A program made the translations under genes and the position numbers. The notes under the pieces are model-generated. The model saw nothing but the letters and a program-made list of their open reading frames with translations, was not told the DNA's origin and made no database searches. A DNA stretch of 64,000 nt from contig NC_061773.1 of NCBI RefSeq assembly GCF_022458985.1, positions 25,888,001 to 25,952,000 on the forward strand. The letters run 5' to 3'. The stretch is from Mugil cephalus (lineage: Eukaryota > Chordata > Actinopteri > Mugiliformes > Mugilidae). Positions 22,826-35,800 of this stretch are shown here, one piece after another (the first letter of the stretch is position 1; every line of letters starts with the position of its first letter).

Positions 22826-24109
22826 CTTGGCTCTGACGTTGCCGTAGATTCCTGAAGTGTAGATAACATCAAATACTGACATTTCTGATTTTTTTTTTTT
22901 TGAGAAAAAACAAACACATATCATCATGGTCAGGTAGAGCTTGAAAGTCACTATATAAAAAGTGGAATCATTTCAGTTTAGCAGGATCTATGTGTGAAGC
23001 ATCAAAGTGAAATAGTTTTACGTTAGGCTGCAACTGAGGCCTGATTGGTTGAGTCCTGCACTGATACTTGTCTTTCTGTAAAGTTACGATCTTCTCGCAA
23101 TTTCAATGCTGCAGAAATGTTCTTTTTCTTACAAGTTGGGCTTTGGGCCTCAGTATTATTCCTGCTCTGACCCCGAAGCCTTTTCTGTTTCATAACCTTT
23201 ACAGATGTCTCCACACATTACGGCCATGCTCTGGTTACATAAACAGTTACATGGCTGAGGTCAGCTCTGGCCCGGTAAAGTACATTTGTACCTATCGGTT
23301 ACAAAAGACTGAAAAAAGACAGAGGATTACAGAGGTAAATAGCACGGCTTAGATAATCTTCACTGCTACCCCTCCTGCCCTTTCTCTTTGTGCTGTGGGA
23401 ACAGATTAGCAGCTGATTCCTTGACAGAATAAGAAACTGGGTTATTTTACAAACCGGGCCTCAAAAGGCCTAAATCCTACAACGGATCATTACAATGTCT
23501 CCATCACATTTCAAACATTTTGCATGAAGAACATTTGAAAATGCAAAATGCAAGAGCAGAACATCTCAGAAACATATGCTCATCAACATTTACTACAAGT
23601 GCTTCTAATTTAACTTCAACCAGTCAAGTAGGCATCTGCAGAAAATAACCCTCTCAACTTCTGTCCCTGCTCTTACTGTTACTAACTGTCTTCAGGCTGA
23701 GATGGAAGAAAAATTGGGGCGTAACATTGAGCAGCTTTTGAAACTCAGAATTTAGAAGACGAAAAATAAAACATGGTGAAGATAAAAATATAATTAAGAC
23801 CATTTATCTGTATTTGTCACTTGGTTATTCCCAAACAAAAAAATATGTTGAATTAAATGTTTTTTTGTCTTCTATAAATGAAGTAGCTGCATGTGCAAGT
23901 ACTGCAGGTTTGATATCTCTAAAGTTTCAATATGCATTACACGAGAAAACATTAAGAATAAATCACTGTGTGTTTTTACCTGAGGAGCGGTGTAGAGGGA
24001 GCTGGGTTGAGGTATCCTTGAATGTACCTGCAGTTTCAGGTGGACGGAGGCTCTTCAGGACCAGGGGAGGAGCCTCGTCCGCTTATCTCCTCACAGCTGT
24101 GGTAACACA

Positions 24110-24600
24110 GTAGTGATGGGAAGCGCAGCTCTTTTCTCAGAGTCGACTCTTTTATCACGGCTCTCAAATAAGAGTCGATTCTGTCGTTTTCCGAACGGCT
24201 CTTTATTCAGTTTTGTTTATAGCCTTTAAATATTTCAGCGCAACACAGCAAATACATATGAATTGTGTGTTAGCAGGCCCGTTTGAATTTAATTTTTTAA
24301 TGAGTAGCCTGTATAATTGTCTTATTTTGTGCAGTTATTCTGTTATGAAAGCATTCTGGACACAGCATCTGTCCGCCTCTCTGTTTCCGCATAATGTTAT
24401 GACCCTGAATCCTCACATGTAATTGGTCATGTAGCATGCCCATAGTTCTGCCCTCCTGTCCTCACGCAGGTAGAGATGAACCAGCAAAAGGAGAGAAAAA
24501 TAAATAGTGTGGAGCCGGCTCTCACTCGATGGGAATCGACTCTTCTGATCCACTATCAAGAATCGGCTCTTTTGTGCATAACACACCAATACTGCACAGA
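24110..24600. mobile_element. hAT-like non-autonomous element
   Basis: Begins TAGTGATGGGAAGCGCAGC followed by repeated GAGTCGACTCTTTTATC-like units, and ends with AATCGGCTCTTTTGTGC. The start TAGTGATGGGAAG with arrays of ATCGGCTCTT motifs resembles teleost hAT-derived MITEs. No transposase frame is visible. Confidence 0.5.
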
Positions 24601-25539
24601 CTCTTGGAAATTCAGCGATCTGAAACTGCTCTTTGCATTTATTAATTTGCCATGTTTTTTTTCAATTTTGTAAAATTTCCTGTCAGTAATAAACATTCCT
24701 CCACAACATTTACAACAATTATATTTTCATTTATATACATTCAACCTAAAAGTAACTGTCTTTCCTTCCTAGAAGACCCTTTTTGAGACTTTTTCATAAT
24801 AATGCTATTTCGAGAAAACAACCCAATGAACCTCTATGTTTATTTATTTATTTATTTATTTAAGTAAGTGATGGTGCTAAATTTATGTTCTTCTATATTC
24901 TATATTTTACCTATTGCCTGGTGTTACTGGCCTCGCTGATGATTTTCTTAATCTGCTTCTCTGGAACAACATACTTGTGCACACCTGTTGAATATGTGCT
25001 TATCTCATACACATGCTGACAGTAGTGATTACGTTACCTAACCATGTGACCCATTAGCTTTCTGGGTTCACACTGTCTCTCAGGATGCAGTGATGAACTA
25101 CACGTGCACGTGAAATGTCCACAGTGTACTTAGAAAATGCACATTGCAAAATACAACGTTTGAAGACATACAGCTGCACCGCGTCTTCACTGGGGCCTGC
25201 ATCACTTCACCTGAACATATGTGACGCTGCAGCATGAAACGTGTTGTTATCAGAGGTAGGGTGTTAATGACACAGCTAAGCCAATTATATGCCAGATTAT
25301 CTTATTCAATAACATCATTAGCCTTTGTAATCGATTTAATGTTTATACATGGCAAGATTTGTGAGTTGCATCACTGGATATTAACTCCAAAGTTAGTCAG
25401 CAATTATATGCTGATAACAACAATTAAGGGAAATGAACATGCTGAGCTGCAGTTCATTGGCCAGTGTAATAATTATAATCTGTCCGGTCACTGTGGGAGT
25501 CTGGCTGCTGAGACGACCTTAGAGTTAAACAGACGCTAT

Positions 25540-25860
25540 TGATCCACAAGGGAAACTGCTTGGTCATGGTAGCTATATTGCACATAAAACAAAACAAACA
25601 AACAAAAAAAACACTTTTGAGAACCACAATTAAAAAAACAAGTAAAACAAAAGTTAAAATTGAGAAGAATGAAGTGAAATAGTATAAAGCAAAAGATGTA
25701 AAAATTAGCTTATGAACAAATGTATAAGAAATAGAAATGGAAGTAAATATAAAAAAATATACATAGAAATATAAACATATATATAAATATGTAAATAATA
25801 TATAGAATGTCTTTATATTAATAAAATATAATATAATAAGGTGCAATAATGTGCATTAAC
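25540..25860. repeat. LINE-like tail, ATTGATCCACAAGGGAAA type
   Basis: CTATTGATCCACAAGGGAAACTG is a decayed form of the fish LINE end motif that normally reads ATTGATCCC with GGGGAAATT. An A-rich, AT-rich tail follows. Non-coding. Confidence 0.4.
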
Positions 25861-26117
25861 ATGAATAATTCTTTATCCGTTACAGAAAGATTTATTGTAC
25901 AGCTGTTTTATTTCTGTCATATTTTATTTCTCAGTTATACATCTGTACTTATATATCTAACCACATGTACTGTGTGTTATTTTTGTTTAGTTTTTTTAAT
26001 ACAGGCTCCAGGTACTAAAACACATTTAACTATGTACTGTACTACGTATAACTGTGCATGTTACAAATTAAACCACAAGTTAAATTTCATCTTATTGAGA
26101 AGACCTGTCTTTAAAAG

Positions 26118-26233
26118 TGTCTGTGTGCATATATGTGTGTGTGTGTCCAGTGTGTTAATGTGTCTGTGTGTGTCTATATGTGTGTGTGTGTTAATGTGTC
26201 TGTTTATGTGTCTGTGTCTGTGTGTGTGTGTCT
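26118..26233. repeat. (TG)n microsatellite, imperfect
   Basis: Imperfect TG repeats over about 115 bases, ending immediately before the candidate usp48 promoter. Confidence 0.85.
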
Positions 26234-26345
26234 CTTCCTACTTCCTACTTCCCGTCACAACAAAGCGACGTCGCTGACGTCACATGTTGACGTCGTGTTG
26301 GTTTTGAGCGGAGAAATAATTTATTTAAAAAACTGACGTAAGGGC
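26232..26345 (+). promoter_or_regulatory. Candidate usp48 promoter: ETS and CRE cluster
   Basis: Within 110 bases there are three CTTCC ETS cores (26234-26250), a GACGTC at 26267-26272, a perfect CRE TGACGTCA at 26275-26282, TGACGTCG at 26288-26295 and TGACGTAA at about 26334. There is no TATA box. Spaced ETS and CRE sites in a CpG-containing stretch 500 to 600 bases upstream of the start codon fit a housekeeping promoter. The exact transcription start is not determined. Confidence 0.5.
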
Positions 26346-26841
26346 GCTAAATCTAAAATAAACCGTGAATAAAATGTGAAAATACATAAAGATTTTTGGG
26401 TGAAGCAGCCGCACGCATGAAAGGCTCGAAAATATTTGGCCTCAACACAATAAATTCGTTACGTTAGTGACAGCTTAAACAGAAAGTACAAGGAGGGGGG
26501 GAAACGTTGAGCTAGCCAGCTAGCATTAGCGCGAGTGTAACTCTTACTTCTTAACCTCTACATTTCAAATACTGCCTATCGCGACTTATCGGATTTCATT
26601 AGTCGGTGTATTTTTACGATGCCGTGTCAAACGCGCACTTTTAAAGTCAGCGAGGTAGTGGGAGCACTGCAATGCTAATGCTAGCCGGCTAGGCTAAGTA
26701 GCGCCACATTGCTATTAACGGGAGGCTGCCATCTCACTTAGCTCCTGCTAGCCGGCTATATTGCTTGTTTCCTTTTTCTTTTTTTTTATATTTATTTGTG
26801 ACTCGTGTATTTGACTGTGGTTGGCGTTACATTGTAGGGAC

Positions 26842-29800
26842 ATGGCGCCCCGCATACAGCTGGACAAAGCGGCTTGGCGTTGGGTCGAAACGGTGAAACC
26901 AGAAGACATCAGACAGGAGCATATCGAGCTGGCATATCGCATCAACCTCCCGGCCTGCAAGAGAGGAGCCTGCAGGTACGGTATTAACTTGTTTTTTTTT
27001 TTAAATGCACAGTCCCTCTAAGTTATCGCTAATCACAACCAGCGTAGCAGAAGTAAATTTGGGGGGTGTCCATCAGAGGCTCATGTCTTGTTTCTGCAGC
27101 CACACTGTGGAAAACATTGATCTGTATGTTGTGTCTGTAAACCCCAAACTGCACGAAAGCGTTTATTATGGAGTGTGCCTAGTTTGTAGCATGCAGAACA
27201 GTATTAACTATTTTTTATGCACAGTGCTTCTAAGTTATCGTTAAGAACAATCGGCACAGCAGAAGTGAATTTGGGGGGATCGGGGGTCATCTCCTTTCAT
27301 GGATGCTGTGTTGTGCCTTTTCTCCTATACGCCTTCAAGTGAGCAAAGTGACTGTATGTGCACACATACTTATATCAGTACAGCTGATTTAGATTCATAC
27401 TTGTTGTGAAAGAAAGGTCACTAAGATCCGCTCCTTGGCAGTGTCCCTCACAGACTCGTGTTGTAATTGCTCCTCAGGGAAACATAAAGTTTTTTTTCTG
27501 ACCTTGATCTCTTGTTTCTGCAGCCGCACTGTAGAAATATTAATCTGTATGTTGTGTTGTAACCTCCAAACTGCATGAAAGAGGTTATTTTGGAGTGTGC
27601 TTAGTTTGCAGCGTTATCTTTTTTTTTATGCAAAGTGCCTCCAAGTTATCACTAAAGGAAGAAGCAGAAGTAAATATAGGGGCTCGGAGGTCAGCTCCTC
27701 TATTGGAACCTGATCAGAATCAAAGTCTGTGTTGTTTCCGTGCTCTTCTATACACATTCATGCTGCTCTATGTAGTATTTATGAAAGATGAAGGGTTCTG
27801 ATCTCTTGTTGCTGCAGCCACACTGTGAAAACATTGATCTGTAAGTTGTGCTTTAACCCCAAACTGCACAAAAAAGAGCTTATTTTGGAGTGTGCCTAGT
27901 TTGCAGCATTAAAAAAGTCTCATTCTGATTTAGTTTTGCGAGCAATTAATTCAAAGCATGAAATGTATCACTAAGGCCAATGATTATGATTTTCCTTTCC
28001 AGGAGGAACTGCAAAGGAAATCCCAACTGTCTTGTGGGTATAGGCGAACAAGCGTGGCTCGGGGAGATCGATGAAAATGCTTTCCACAATATCGACGACC
28101 CAAATTCAGAGCGTCGAGACAAGGTATTTATTTAATCAGCCGCTTTGTTTGTAACCAGGCTGCCTATAGAAGCCGTCATAAGTCCAGGGATGGTGGAGTA
28201 TCCTAGATGCAGCTCATCCTGTCTGTGTCTTCTCTCCACCTCTAGAACACATTTGTTGGCCTGACCAACCTCGGTGCGACGTGTTACGTCAACACATTCC
28301 TGCAAGTGTGGTTCCACAACCTGGAGCTGCGCCGGAGCCTCTATCAATGCAACAATTCCCGAGCACATGACCACAACATTGAGTCTGGTATAACCGAAAA
28401 CTGAATATTCGGGGGCAATTGTTTCCTGGTTAAGTCGTCTCTTTTTAGCCATGTTGTGTCAGATATTCTCATTTTGTTGTGCGCACACCTTCCACCTAAA
28501 ACCAGTAACATTCAGGCTTTCACTGGTGCTTGGAAAATATCAAGATAAATTTTTCTGGCAAAAGTCAAATCCAGAATTCATCAAATTCTTTACTTGTTTG
28601 TCTAATTAGGAACAAAGCAACATTTTGTCCAATTTCAACAAGGACCATACAAACTCGTGTCTCAAATAGACCAACGCACGACTTTGGCCTGGATAGACAC
28701 CCAAAGAAATCTATTCATGTCAGATTTTTACATTTTTTATTAAACCACTTCACAAACAAAGGAATAAGGGCAACAATTGCTTCGCTGTTGGAAGCAGTAA
28801 TAGTGACCCGTGGCCTTGTTGCCAATTTCATATGCTGCTCAGATAAACTGGACAATTTGAGTTTGATTTGGCAAAAAAAAAAAAGTCCCCTCTGGTGTTG
28901 TCAATAATTAACCCATTCACAAACCGTCCTCTCAAATATACATCTCTGTCTTTTTCAGATTACGAGCCCGAGTCCATCTGCGAACATCTGCAGTACCTGT
29001 TCGCTCTCCTGCAGAACAGCAACAGAAAGTACATTGACCCTTCAGGTCTGGTCAAAGCACTTGGCCTGGACACGGGGCAGCAACAGGTAAATCCAGACAT
29101 TAATCAGTGGAAATCATCATAACTTAACCTTAGAAACACAGAGTTGGCTTCACAGTTTGAAAGTTTGAACAGTTATTTCACTTGGGTTTTGCTCACTATG
29201 AGATTTGAACATCAAAGATCCAGAGTTTGTTTCAGGATGACACAGAAGAAACAGAAACTTTGAATGTCAGCTTGTTTATTAGGTTTTTAATACGGCAGAA
29301 CTCGGTTTCTCTGCAGAACACTGAAGTCGTATATTTTATTTCTAGGATGCCCAGGAGTTCTCGAAGCTTTTTCTGACTTTGCTGGAGGATACTCTGTCCA
29401 AGCAGAAGAACCCCAACCTGCAGAACGTCATCCAGCACCAGTTCTGTGGACAGTTCTCTTACGTTACTGTGTAAGGCCACTCAGCACTCACACCCGAATC
29501 TTTTTTGGTCTTTAATTGAGAAAAGATTTGTATTTTGTTAACTCCAGGAGGATGTTTTAGGGCATTCTGTCACCGCTGTCCATATACAATTAGAAGAAAT
29601 AGTGTTGAATTACAACTTATTTGAATGACTAACATGTAATGTCTTGGGTTATCGTAACACCACCAGTCTCATAGATTTGTCTAGCACCAGCTAGCTTTGC
29701 TATCATTTATGAATATATTAATGAATTCCCCTATTTATAATTCCTCATTAAAGTTTTATCCTTGTGCAGTTTTGTAGGTTACTGTTACTTTATCTTTTTA

Positions 29801-32800
29801 TTGTGAAAAATACCGACTCATGCTTCTCTACTATGAGATTCTTTCTGTGACAACAATATTCACCAGTATCTGTTGCAGATGCACAAAATGTCTTTTTATG
29901 CAATATATTTATATTGCAATTATATTTAGAAATAGACTGATATGGATTTTTTAGGGACGATACCAATTTCTTCTTCTCATGCATAAACAAAATAAACGGG
30001 TAAAAAGAGGTAGAGTGCAAGCATTTTGCATTTTCCAGCTGCATGCACTCTGCTAGTGGGAGTGGGACAGTGACAGTGTGTGGGCTGCAGGTACGGGCAG
30101 TATCAGGATGCTGATACCTGATGATACCTTTTTGCTGACAGTAAAAAAAACACAAGCTGCTGTAACAAAAGTCATTTCCCCTTGGAGCAACATGCACACC
30201 TATGGCTGATTTAGAAACACTCATTAAACAGACTTGCACATCTTTAGAAGTGTCATTGCACTTGTTGGAAAATTGTTACACTGGCAAAATAACTTTGCGC
30301 CAGGCGTGAAGTCAGCACAAATGTGTCTTCTTATATTTTTGTGTTTGGCTTTTTTTACACCAGGTGCAACCAATGCGGCCGCTCGTCTGCGCTGCCGTCC
30401 CGATTCTACGAGCTGGAGCTGAACATCCAGGGCCACAAGAACCTCACAGAGTGCGTCACGGAGTTCCTGAAGGTAACGTTTATTCTCTACCAAGGCTGAA
30501 ATCCTAACTGTGAACGGTGTGTGTGCGATGTTGAGTTTTTTTTTAATTTGTGTGAGAAATAAAAAACACGTCGCAAAATTGTTTGTGACTATAGAGAAGA
30601 ACCAAACTACTAATCAGGAATTACCACGGTGTATTAAATAAACGTAGGTAAATAATTGGCATGAACATTAAATCGTTGCTTGCAGGAGGAGAAGCTGGAC
30701 GGGGAGAACCGCTACTTCTGTGAGAGCTGTCAGAGTAAACAGAACGCCACTCGAAGAATCAGATTGCACAGCCTCCCTCCGACCCTCAACCTGCAGCTCA
30801 TGCGCTTTGTCTTCGACAGGTCAGACATTCCTCCACACTGACAAATATTCCACCTCCACAAATACAGGATCCCTACACAAACATGGAAAAGTACTGAGTT
30901 TTATACATTTCCAGGTCTGGAAAAATATGGAAAAATATTCGTATTTCCAAGACTGACTCATTCAAGTTATAACTATAATTTATAATATAGTCTTGACCTC
31001 ACTGGCATTCTGAAACATCAGATAGGTATTCAGATAATTTAGTTACTTGTTAAAAAGTCAGTCAAATACACATACAGTCAAAGACCAGCTATAGTCTTGT
31101 AGAAATGATTTGGTTAAAAGAAACCGCATATATATTCAGAATAATGAAAACAAACAGTTAATTCCATAATTTATTTACATGATGCACAACTATTTACTCA
31201 AGTGCCATTTATTTTATTTTATTTTATTTTTTACAGAAAAGTGTGGAAATTAGGGTCTGGAAAAAGTATGGACATTTCAGATGTGTCGCAACCCTGCAAA
31301 TAATTAATAAACTTAATATTAAAAGTAATTAATAATAAAAATTATAATTAATAAAAGTCTACATATTTACTTGACAGTTAAAAGTTGCTCTTTTTGATTA
31401 AAGAACAGAGTCTTTACTGAACTGTGTTGTTTCCTCCAGACAAACCGGCCACAAGAAGAAGCTCAACACTTTTATCAGTTTCCCAGAACAGCTCGACATG
31501 GGACCTTTTCTGGAAGGAAAACACGGTATTAACAGTATGAATCACTTATCAACCACACGAGCGAGTGACCTTGTTTTTGTTTACGACATCCTGACCTAAC
31601 GTTTGTGTGCGCTTGGACTGATTGTTTCCTCCAGACCAGAAGTGCGTCTATGAACTGAGTGCGGTGCTGATCCATCGAGGAATCAGCGCCTACTCCGGCC
31701 ACTACATCGCCCACGTGAAGGACGCTCGCACCGGAGACTGGTACAAGTTCAACGACGAGGAAATTGAGAAGATGGAAGGAAAGAAGCTGCATCTTGGTAC
31801 TGAGGAGGACATTGGTGAGTGATGTTAAACTATTAGACACTGTCTTAATAAAAGCCCATAATTATGATGCTATCCCACCTACTAAAAACTGTTTATACAC
31901 TATATGAACGTCTGCACATCAACTAAAATCATGCATTTTGTATCAGTCTGTCTTTAATTTACTGTAATAACATGGATATGGAGATATTTAAAGACAAATA
32001 GCAGCAGCATGGGCAGTTCATCTACAAGAATACTCACGAGACGTGGCTTTATATGGACAAATATATATAATATTAAGTAAAGCTTCACAGAATAAAACGT
32101 ATGTATAGCAAACACTTCGCCAGCTAGTGTCTATAAAGTTAAGTTAGTTCACGTTACGTCTGGAGACGATTTCTCTGGAGGTTTTTAGGAGCAATAGGAA
32201 AACTAACACAAGCACCACGTTGTCTGAAACCTGCAAACATATTTCCAATTCGTAATAATAAAAGTTAATTAGACCCTATTAACAGTGTAACATTGTAAAA
32301 ACATAGGAGGAAAGAAGGTGAATATGTAACAGTTATATAAATAACAGCAGCATAGATTATAATTAGACATTTATTCCCTGTTACCATGTAACAACATGAA
32401 CATTAAAACGTCATTAAAAATAACAGCTGTCAAGTTTAGTAACTTAATAGACAAAGAAATCACATATTTGGATTATTGGTTAATTCTCTCATGCGTCAGA
32501 ACAAGGTCTAATATCCTTTTTTTTACCCTCTTTATCCCATTACCCCTCTACCTTTCTCCTGGAGCTGATTTAGAATAACGTGCTTTGGTATTAAAAATGC
32601 ATTTTTAACCAGTTTAACTTATTTTGATCTTCTATCACCTGGAGTCTCATATTGAAAATGTGCAGTGATACCGATGGTGCTTTGGTGAAAAATAAATAAT
32701 TAAATTCAACAGCCTGTTAAGTAGTAAAGCTCTTTGTTCTCACGTTTGCCGCTTGGTTCTTTTTTTGTTTTCCGTAGCTGAGACGGTGAAATCTCAGTCG

Positions 32801-35800
32801 CGAAAGCCGAAGTGCAGCAAAGGTTTCCACTGCTCCAGAAACGCCTACATGCTGGTGTATAAGATCCAAGAAGACGAGAGTTCAGATCCCTCCAGGACCA
32901 TTGTTGAGGTGCCATGTGAGTGACAATCATTCATTTTTATGATTAAAAACAAAGATTTATTTATTTATACCTCATATAATAATGGTGTTTCTCTTCCTGT
33001 CTTTCCTTCCAGCCTTTCTCCAGAGGCTGGTTGACCAAGACAATCATAAATTTGAGGAGTGGTGTAGTGAGATGGCCAGCATGAGAAAACAGAGCGTGGA
33101 TAAGGGCAAGGCCAAGCATGAAGAGGTGAAGGAGCTCTACGAGCTTTTACCCGCAAGAGACGGTCGGTAAAAAGATTCCTTATCACCCATAGTCTACTTA
33201 TATTAACAGAGAGTTTGCATTTTTATTGTGACTTTCACTTTAGAATATGATTAAATTGCAGACAGTGTAAATAAATGGTCAGTCAAAGAGTTGTGTCTTA
33301 CAACGGCTCCCAAATGCAGATATGATGTTGCTGATATTTAATTGTTTTCATTTAAACAAACTGTGGTTCTGTCTTTTTATTTTTTGATGTGCTTGTGTGT
33401 CCTTTTCCCACCACACAGGCGAAGACTACGAGTTTATCCCCCTGGAGTGGCTGAAGAAATGGCTGGACGACTCCACCGCCACGAAAGAAATCGACAACTC
33501 CCTCTTCCTGTGCTCCCATGGCAAACTGCACCCGGATAAGGTGGCGGAGTCCAAGAGGGTTTCCCTGCAAGCGGCAGGACTCCTGTACGAGCGCTACGGT
33601 GGAGGGCCGAGACTTAACGGTTAGTCGGACCTCTGCTTCCTTCACTTCCACTCACTCATCCGTCACAATGATCTGTTTAGTTCTTAAAAGAAACACAGAC
33701 CAGTGGAATTATGTTTGCATGAAAGGGACTGTGTATTTAAACCTGGTTTCATTCTGTGAGGGTGATTTGATACTTGCATATTCATCCAACCCATTAAAAA
33801 AGTCAAGCTGCTCGACCTCTGCCACCGTTATTAATATGAGGATTTTTATAATATTTACATGTTCAGTCGTGGGTCATGTTTGCACTATTAGTCAAAGACT
33901 TCAGTTAATCATTTGCTGATGAATTATGAACCTCATTAGTTGAGATCACAGACTGTATAAATATAAATCAGCTCCTCTAAAGTGAAGTTAAAGTGAGTAG
34001 AGCTCCCCCTGGTGGCTGTCTGCAGTATAGCTCATAAGCTCCGCCCCCTTCCATGTTAGTGGATGAGACTTGGGCCAAACCAAAACACTAAAATACACGT
34101 CAAATAAATATGGTTTCTGTAATTTTAAGTGGTTAATATAATTTTAAGTATGTTCAAGTGTCAGCTTTTTGGATAAATTTCATTTTAGTTCATTATTTTA
34201 CACCATAGAAACAGGATCCTTATGACGACCAGTTGCAAAGCAGCCACTCCTTAAATCAAATCAAACTTTATTTATTCGTATAGCACCTTCATACAGACAA
34301 AAAGTAAAAAAATATAATACAAAAAAAAATGAAACAAATGTAAAACAAACCTGCAGATGGAGGAGTCCATGCCACAACTATAGGAGTTATAAAAAAAAAA
34401 TAATATTAAGTACAGTGTATAATCCAACATGGAGGTCGAGTGTAGTATTAATTAAAGGAAAACATGAGTGAGTCTGAAGATTCAGGAGACTTTATTGTCA
34501 TTATAAGAACATAATTTTTCTCTGCATAATTTTGCAGAGACTCAGCCTAAAAGGTCACACACATAAATACGTGGACGTTTAAATAACACGTATGAAATAG
34601 AAAAAACACCCTTAAGTAAAAAAAAAAAAGAAAGTAAAAATTATATACAAGAAAATGTAAACATTGTGGTCGGGTCAGTTTGGCCAATGAGAGGAACTGG
34701 GGCTGTGTTGTCCATGTTTACATACAGTCCATGGTTTAGTTGCCTTGAAGTGAAAGCACTTCCCCTAATATCACATTGTTCTTTTTTTGTGTTTGTTGTT
34801 ATTTAGGCTCCTCTCTATGTAGAGAGTGTGTCGGCCAGCGATGCAGAGTGTTGCGCCTAAAGAACCAGCTAAATGAAGACTACAAGGAAGTTACTAACCT
34901 TGTCAAACGCACATTCAGGTAAACGACCTGAAGATTGATGGATTGTGATGCTGTGAATTCGTTTGATATTTTAACTATTTGTGTATGTGTGTGTGTATGT
35001 ATTGTTTTTAGTGGTGAGGGTTACTGGGTGGGCAAAGCGTCTCTGCGTAGCTGGAGGCAGCTGGCGCTGGAACAGCTGGAGGAGGACGAACACGAAACCA
35101 AACACAGCAACGGCCAGACCAACGGACAGGGACCACACACCAACAACAACAAAGGTAACACGACCGGTTTTCACTTTCTTTCTCTTACTGGTAAATCATG
35201 ACGACTGTGTAGATAATTCATTTTATTTCTAAGGCAAAATATTGTGAAGACATTTGCTGCTTTTCACTCTCTGATTGTAGATTGGAAACAATCCCATTAA
35301 GCACCGATTGAAGTGACTTTAATCATGTTAATTTGTGCTCATGATCTCGTGATCCACATATTTTTGGACACCTTTAGTCATTTCAGCTGTCCACCAAAAC
35401 ATTTAAGCATAACGGTAACAAAAATATATGTTAGTAAACGCGTAAAAACACCTTATTAATCTAATTTCAACATTCATGGACGCATACGCACGGACAGTGT
35501 TGCACTCACGCCTAAAGTGGGAGAGTAATTGATTCGCCTCCTGCCCCGCTTTAATAAGTGTAGTCTGTTGTCCCTTTTACGTTGGTGTTAGATTCAACAG
35601 CTTGCATTGAGTTGTGAACATGAACATATTTGGTAAATTGTGTGATTGTAGAATTCTGCTCAGAGCTGTCGGAGGGAACCGAAGACGAGATGAAGACATT
35701 CAATGAAGACATTGTCTGCAGTCACGGTATTTCAGCGTCTGGAGTAACATTTGCAAAAAACCTTCATCAATGACACTGTACAAGTTGTCGTCAATGCAAT

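Larger units (their letters stand above)
22852..26231. other. camk1g-usp48 divergent region
   Basis: This is the space between two divergently transcribed genes. It must contain the untranslated first exon and promoter of camk1g, but their position could not be fixed from sequence. It carries a hAT-like element (24110-24600), a LINE-like tail (25540-25860) and a TG microsatellite (26118-26233). No coding exon is supported. Confidence 0.5.

Noticed and set aside
25454..25846. 130-codon minus-strand hydrophobic frame
   Set aside because: AT-rich sequence read as Phe/Ile/Tyr-rich protein; overlaps a LINE-like tail.
25849..26277. 142-codon + strand frame, Cys/Val-rich
   Set aside because: Mostly translation of the TG microsatellite.
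28530..28907. 125-codon frame in usp48 intron 3
   Set aside because: No splice sites that join usp48 in frame, no recognisable domain, and it runs into an A-rich stretch. Chance open frame or old repeat.
33161..33172. Alternative usp48 donor GTAAAA at 33167
   Set aside because: Using it breaks the frame into the next exon. The donor GTCGGT after 33162 gives the conserved EDYEF continuation.
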